From contig JAPYMA010000780.1 of the NCBI GenBank assembly GCA_035041965.1, forward strand, positions 1-64,000: a DNA stretch of 64,000 bases. The letters are read 5' to 3'. Source of the DNA: Anisakis pegreffii (taxonomy: Eukaryota > Nematoda > Chromadorea > Rhabditida > Anisakidae). Position numbers and translations under genes: made by a program. The notes below the pieces were generated by a model. The model was not told the DNA's origin. It saw only the letters and a list, made by a program, of their open reading frames with translations, and did no database searches. Each line of letters opens with the position of its first letter. Position 1 is the stretch's first letter. Shown in pieces: positions 60,701 to 64,000 of the stretch.

Positions 60701-63088
60701 TATATAAAACTTTACACGCTTGTCAACGCTTAACGATGATAGAATTTGTTAAGCCTAAGCATAATTACCAGAATGTGGAGGAGGGGCCTGAGGTTGATTT
60801 GGATGATGGTAGTAATGTGCGGAGGGTGGTGGTGCACCACTTGGCTGCATTGCATATCGTGGCTGCTGTGGAGGCCAATAACCCGGTGGGAACATACCAC
60901 CTGGATACCCTAAAACGATAACTTATCATTCATTACCGCAAGCAATTGAAAATATGTAAGACTTGAGCAGACAGACGAATGAACAAGGAAGGCACTAAAC
61001 AATACAAAAAACCGTGTAAACAAATATGAATTACACGAACAATAAAGAAAGAATAAAAACGAGGACAATGCTCAAATAAGCAACGAACGCACCAGGATGT
61101 GGTTGGGGTGCCTGTTGCTGCATACCAGTCATTTGTTGTTGTTGTTGTTGTTGTTGTGACTGCTGCTGCTGCATTTGTTGTTGTTGCTGTGCTACAACAG
61201 CTGCATGCTGCGATTGAGCCATTTCGGGCGAGGAGAATCCTGAAAGCATGAACACATTCGCATTGAATCAACCTTATCAATCGCTTATATCCGTTTAATG
61301 CGAAAATCAGTCATATTGACACACCGAAATGCAACCAATCAACAAATCATATCGTGCATACACGTATACATATGTGACTAGTACATACAATAGATAATAC
61401 ATCATAATCACAAGCATTCATCCCATCCATCCAGCCATTCCAAATTGTTCGTTCTGATGTCGAAACAGCATTGTGATCAAAATTCCATGATTATATCAAC
61501 ACGAAAGTGGCACCAACAGTGATACCGATAATAATATCAGTAACAATGACAGTGAGAATAAAAATAGTAACTGTAAAATCAGCAATAATAACAGCCACAC
61601 TTGAGTTCAGGAAAATGGAAATAATATGGTGGATATCACTGAAGATGTGATGGTATGAACAGCATAAATAATTTGGAATATGGGCACATTTCACAACGTG
61701 CATTATTCCCTTCAGTTGGCTGGAAATGATCACAATTGCTGCTTTCTTCAGATGAGATTGAAACTTATCGCTGTCCTTCAAACGTGCATAGACAAAACAA
61801 CCGCGAAATTCAGTTTCAAAACAGTATCGGAAATGAACGCATTTGGGTGGCAATTAGAAAATGATCTGCAGATAGTACGGATAAAGATTGGTGGTATTGA
61901 ATAGACGATAGATGACACACAAATCGTGTTGTACCACCGGTTCAAACAATGTGCATTTTTGGGCATTTTATTGGTTGAATAATATCACTGGTTTGCTTGC
62001 TTGCGAAATGAATAATCAAACAACGTTCACTATGCTTTTGGAATGGAAAATTCGAATACGATCCACTAGATGATACCGGAGTGGATTTGATTCAACCAAC
62101 CGCCACAAAAAGGAGAAGACAATCATCAATCCATGCACATTTCTAATAAGATAGTTTGTAACAATAATAAACCGTAACATCGATTTTCGCTCTTGAATGT
62201 GAGCAGTTCGCAAAATAATCCATTGATTTCAATACATTTTATGCGCGCTTTTCAGTTGGATGATAGTCATTTATCGATGATATTCAATACCTGATTTTGG
62301 GTTGAATGCTGATGGATTCTGTTGTTGACAATTAAGATTCAACACAGATTGAGACGGATATTGATGTGGCAATGAGAATCGCCGATGATCAGACACAGCT
62401 GTTTGATATAATGATGCGGCGTTATGATTAGGATTATCACTGATACGAGATGTCGACGAAGAAATTTTATCGGATGCTAGTAATTTCAATTCATCGCTGT
62501 TACTGCTATCAAACGAATTTGACTTGACGGGTTTAAAAGATGAATTTGATAGTGACATATTTCGATAATACGGTGATATCACTGCGTGTTGTTGCACATA
62601 TTGCGGTGATATCCTTTCAGTTTTGTTGTCAATACACGAAAGGGAGGCGGCTGATCGCGGTGTGGCGAACCATTCTCCGGCTGAATTTTGCATATTAGTT
62701 TGTGATGATGTTACCATAAGATTATTAGGAGCATAGGTAATAGTCGGTCGATTGTGGGCACTTGAATTCGAATCAGAGGAAAGTTCATCAGCAGAAACGG
62801 TAGCGGGCTGTATAAAACCGCTTGATGTTGACGGAAATGAAACACATCTTGCACTGTTCATCACATAGCTTTGATTTGCATCATTCACCGCCGCCATTCT
62901 ATTCGATTTCAGGTAATGATTCGAACCATTCGGAGAATCTTCTGGATGCATATTATATAAGAGCTCTTTATATCCTTTCGTATCATTATTATCATAGCCA
63001 AACGATGGATAACCAGTATGATTCGATGACATTGACGGTGATATCAGTCGTTGAGAATTATACCAACCTGGATAGCCAATTCCAATTG
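29479..63088 (-). CDS. ARID1-type (BAF250/Osa/LET-526) subunit of SWI/SNF chromatin remodelling complex, 5' partial
   Basis: Exons in transcript order: 63088-62291, 61239-61093, 60909-60769, 60321-60131, 59850-59653, 58693-58598, 58316-58227, 57908-57813, 57616-57370, 45873-45205, 40117-39876, 39687-39517, 37604-37337, 37025-36766, 36547-36176, 35824-35744, 35665-35282, 35143-34946, 34665-34509, 34013-33784, 33642-33413, 33278-33096, 32800-32627, 32512-32391, 31984-31838, 31539-31407, 31158-30982, 30793-30463, 30218-29479. They encode about 2,420 residues, close to human ARID1A (about 2,285). The order is Gln/Pro/Ser-rich N terminus, ARID domain, low-complexity middle, C-terminal BAF250_C domain, polar tail. 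The protein is a nuclear, DNA-binding scaffold of the BAF complex. The first exon here starts in phase 1, so the start codon is beyond 64000. All junctions agree in phase except 34013-33784 to 33642-33413. The nematode orthologue in C. elegans is let-526; orthology is inferred from domains. Confidence 0.92.
30982..35665 (-). CDS. Conserved C-terminal BAF250_C (armadillo-like) domain exons
   Basis: After a Pro/Gln/Ser-rich start, exon 35665-35282 ends in TQRKRRKLVSKDLIR. The next exon gives LTMALRSGLETETTWALNAL, NALLYDDMAVPINL, and the counterpart of ARID1A [24 protein letters not shown]. Later exons read VKRCLSISNILRGFSFLPGNEG (ARID1A: [20 protein letters not shown]), ATQLREDAFVIVSHLSVQ, DISWPVFDGLIHWCVS, ALETLCKMSVIERNVDLLIS, EFAIVILNAICAASEQACYV and GMLRRAASLMQHL. 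This helical-repeat domain is the core scaffold of ARID1 in the BAF complex, contacting the ATPase and core module. It is the best conserved part of the gene and the basis of the family assignment. Confidence 0.93.
35744..40117 (-). CDS. Middle Pro/Gln-rich exons of the ARID1-type gene
   Basis: Exons 40117-39876, 39687-39517, 37604-37337, 37025-36766, 36547-36176 and 35824-35744 chain in phase. They encode PPGQAPGAPPGYVPHPSDPS with Tyr-Tyr-Tyr and PPHAWPPQGYPP, then a Gln tract of about 14 residues in the second exon. Ser/Thr/Pro stretches (SSSQTPSSTPSS) and a Pro run follow. The fourth exon starts GYYGQAQGAPQMYNAGG and ends in mixed Gln/His. The fifth and sixth are Ser/Ala/Pro-rich (MWASQPALAMTAQRYPPG, then YGAPPPSTSSPLSQSQ). 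No folded domain is visible. In the family this region is disordered. Confidence 0.85.
37605..39516 (-). other. Intron of the ARID1-type gene, 1.9 kb
   Basis: No coding frame or structured element is supported between exons 39687-39517 and 37604-37337. Only AT-rich DNA with short unrelated open frames is visible. Confidence 0.5.
40118..45204 (-). other. Long intron of the ARID1-type gene, 5.1 kb
   Basis: This lies between the symmetrical exon (45873-45205) and exon 40117-39876. Poly-A/T runs occur near 40293, 40960 and 41226, and an ATCATC run near 42071-42090. No conserved coding frame is visible. Short open frames (41718-41975, 43608-43805 plus) look random. Confidence 0.45.
45205..45873 (-). 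CDS. Symmetrical 669-nt exon (possible cassette or alternative start) of the ARID1-type gene
   Basis: The minus-strand frame is open across 669 nt between an acceptor GGGTTTAAG and a donor ACAG/GTATTT. It begins with two bases and ends with one base of a split codon. It therefore fits between exon 57616-57370 and exon 40117-39876, but those two also join in frame without it. Composition is Ser/Thr/Pro/Tyr-rich (MSRMYSPSSSALS, NPYYPTTNPYSNSLTPPY) with Gln-rich stretches. Met codons occur close to its start, so it could alternatively be the first coding exon of a shorter, ARID-less isoform. It is flanked by introns of about 11.5 and 5.1 kb. The exon is well supported by its open frame; how it is used is inference. 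Confidence 0.75.
48823..48844. repeat. TGGA tetranucleotide repeat
   Basis: About five tandem TGGA units lie in the 11.5-kb intron. Similar runs occur at about 49124-49142 (same orientation) and 52270-52288 (opposite orientation, ATCC). Confidence 0.75.
51029..51068. repeat. Perfect 18-bp inverted repeat with 4-nt loop
   Basis: The stem AATACATACTAGTTTGAA (51029-51046) is followed by the loop ATTA and its exact reverse complement (51051-51068). It lies in the 11.5-kb intron of the ARID1-type gene. It could be the two fused ends of a tiny inverted-repeat transposon or a cruciform-forming site. No coding or known regulatory role is visible. Confidence 0.9.
57370..58693 (-). CDS. ARID DNA-binding domain exons of the ARID1-type gene
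   Basis: The exon 58693-58598 is a linker (RTPVPPAQPSTPGMVAS, then DSAANIVDKL). The AT-rich interaction domain then spans 58316-58227 (AERRAFFEKLVVFCERH), 57908-57813 (GEPLTQVPQVSKQPIDLHRL, YIAVLKRGGFEQ) and 57616-57370 (VTREKTWKNVCCEANSEM, SAAGYQLRRHYQKYLLGLEC). This follows the helical pattern of ARID1 proteins: FF.KL..F, P....QP.DL.RLY..V...GG, W......, A...L...Y.K.L...E. It is followed by the basic stretch KLKKRRRVD (nuclear localisation candidate) and a short Gln run. In the family this domain binds AT-containing DNA without strong sequence preference. Confidence 0.93.
59461..59520 (-). repeat. tRNA-derived element (degenerate tRNA or SINE head)
   Basis: Read on the minus strand, GTAGCTCAGGCGGTTAGA (59520-59503) matches a tRNA D-arm and Pol III A box. 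About 30 nt later GGTTCGCTCCC (59475-59465) resembles a T-arm/B box (GGTTCGANTCC) with changes. The acceptor and anticodon stems are not restored in flanking sequence, so it is not a functional tRNA. The element lies in the intron between exons 59850-59653 and 58693-58598, in the same orientation as the gene. A tRNA-derived SINE head is the simplest reading. Confidence 0.55.
59653..63088 (-). CDS. N-terminal low-complexity exons of the ARID1-type gene
   Basis: Five exons (63088-62291, 61239-61093, 60909-60769, 60321-60131, 59850-59653) all join in phase. The 798-nt first exon is rich in Ser/Asn/Tyr (PGWYNSQR, SPYYRN). The next has two poly-Gln runs separated by Met. The third is Pro/Gly/Tyr-rich (GYPGGMFPPGYWPPQQPRY) and the fourth has a Gln tract and WQAKMNATKMPSQ. 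The fifth has SASS/PGGASSAADESLDDSKS and PASWPHTPAQLS. Such Gln/Pro/Gly/Tyr-rich disordered regions are typical N termini of ARID1A/B and Osa, where they mediate condensation and partner contacts. CAA/CAG runs here may vary in length between individuals. Confidence 0.85.
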
Positions 63089-64000
63089 CTAAACTTATGC
63101 TGATTTAGGTTCGTCAAATCAATACAACATTTCTTTCATACGCATAATTTGAAGACAGTCATACAAATCTGTTTAATCTGCTTGAATTGTTTCAACAATC
63201 TAATAATGCACATATGGATTCACTCAATCGAACATCACTATCAAACCACATTTATGAATTTATTCACTCTAATTAATTATTCAACGCCATTTTCATTGTC
63301 TATTCCGAGAACATTATTACAAGTCTGTAATCTGCAACTGCGAATCAATGGAATGCCGTTCTGATTCTACTTTAACTATTTATCCTCCCAAAAATTTAAC
63401 TTATCCTCTTAACTTGTCGATACTTCTCGAGAAATTCAAGCTCCTATCACTTCAACCCTGTTCTTTATCATCTTCACGACTGTCACTTATTATTATATTG
63501 TTCATTATGGTTATTATTTAATTAGCTATTATTGTTACTATCGCTGTGGTTGATATGCTGCTTAGAATCGATATTACACTATAACTCGCATAACATTCAT
63601 TTGCCTTACTGAAACAACACTATGCTCACAATCAGTATTCATCATGCACAAACAATCAGCATCATATAATTTCACATCTGTAATAAATATCACCGTGATA
63701 TTTGAATGATAGAGTGCTATTATTATGCGTTCGTTCGTAAATATACATCACAACAAACATCTTTTGAATATTCCAAAAATCTACTTTTTTCAATGATAAT
63801 AATAGCATTTCGTTCGTTGTACTACAACGAAAGATATTTGAAATGGCATTCAGTTCGAATCACATCATTATTCATTGTACACTCCTCTTATTTCAGTTAT
63901 TCTAGGCGTTTTATTGCTGCTTCAAGGCTAATAAAAATTATTACTACTACACAACGAGAGCATCTTTTAAGATGTCAGCTTCAGTTCCATTCTAGCACGT
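63089..64000 (-). other. Intron of the ARID1-type gene reaching the right edge
   Basis: The exon 63088-62291 starts in phase 1 after an acceptor (AAGTTTAG), so an upstream exon must exist. None was recognised in this stretch, so the gene's 5' end lies outside the window. Confidence 0.5.

Noticed and set aside
60664..60921. 85-codon plus-strand frame
   Set aside because: It is the antisense shadow of the Pro/Gly/Tyr-rich exon 60909-60769.
1..64000. CRISPR arrays, bacterial operons, rRNA genes or functional tRNAs
   Set aside because: The window is eukaryotic with spliceosomal introns. No spaced repeat array or complete structural RNA was seen.

Overview
This is an AT-rich eukaryotic window, almost certainly from a nematode. 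The reasons are the many introns ending in a TTTCAG-type acceptor, a worm-type tau-tubulin/casein-kinase-1-like kinase, a pair of 7TM chemoreceptor-like genes, and an ARID1-type SWI/SNF subunit (LET-526 / Osa / ARID1A-B class). The species cannot be fixed from the sequence. I rebuilt gene structures by hand from reading frames, splice sites and intron phases. The longest coding runs are single exons, so most conclusions rest on exon chaining.

1-7.5 kb is retroelement wreckage. A related segment occurs in opposite orientations at about 400-1062 and 4842-5530. It brackets a Ty3/gypsy-type RNase H fragment (1066-1659) and two ~500-bp direct repeats (about 2604-3100 and 3443-3965). The right-hand copy sits inside a broken UPF1-like superfamily 1 helicase (4193-6722). 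A further LTR-like unit follows at about 6896-7439. A minus-strand open frame of retroelement type runs off the left edge.

8.2-11.2 kb (+ strand) carries an apparently intact seven-exon protein kinase gene of about 364 residues, with one probable GC-AG intron.

12.8-24.2 kb (- strand) carries two paralogous multi-exon 7TM receptor genes. Their intron phases are identical, and four of the six exons compared have identical lengths (232, 138, 130 and 86 nt). One model is complete (317 residues). The other lacks only a recognised first exon.

29.5-63.1 kb (- strand) is one large gene for the ARID1-type subunit of the BAF/SWI-SNF chromatin remodelling complex. I place 29 exons: glutamine/proline-rich N-terminal exons, an ARID DNA-binding domain over three exons (57.4-58.3 kb), a symmetrical 669-nt exon at 45.2-45.9 kb flanked by very long introns, more low-complexity exons, a conserved C-terminal BAF250_C domain (about 31-35.7 kb) and an acidic/Ser-Thr-rich tail ending at 29479. 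The 5' end lies beyond the right edge. The introns hold simple repeats, a perfect 18-bp hairpin and a tRNA-derived Pol III-like element.

The genes do not form a pathway. They are a chromatin regulator, a receptor pair and a kinase next to a repeat-rich patch.
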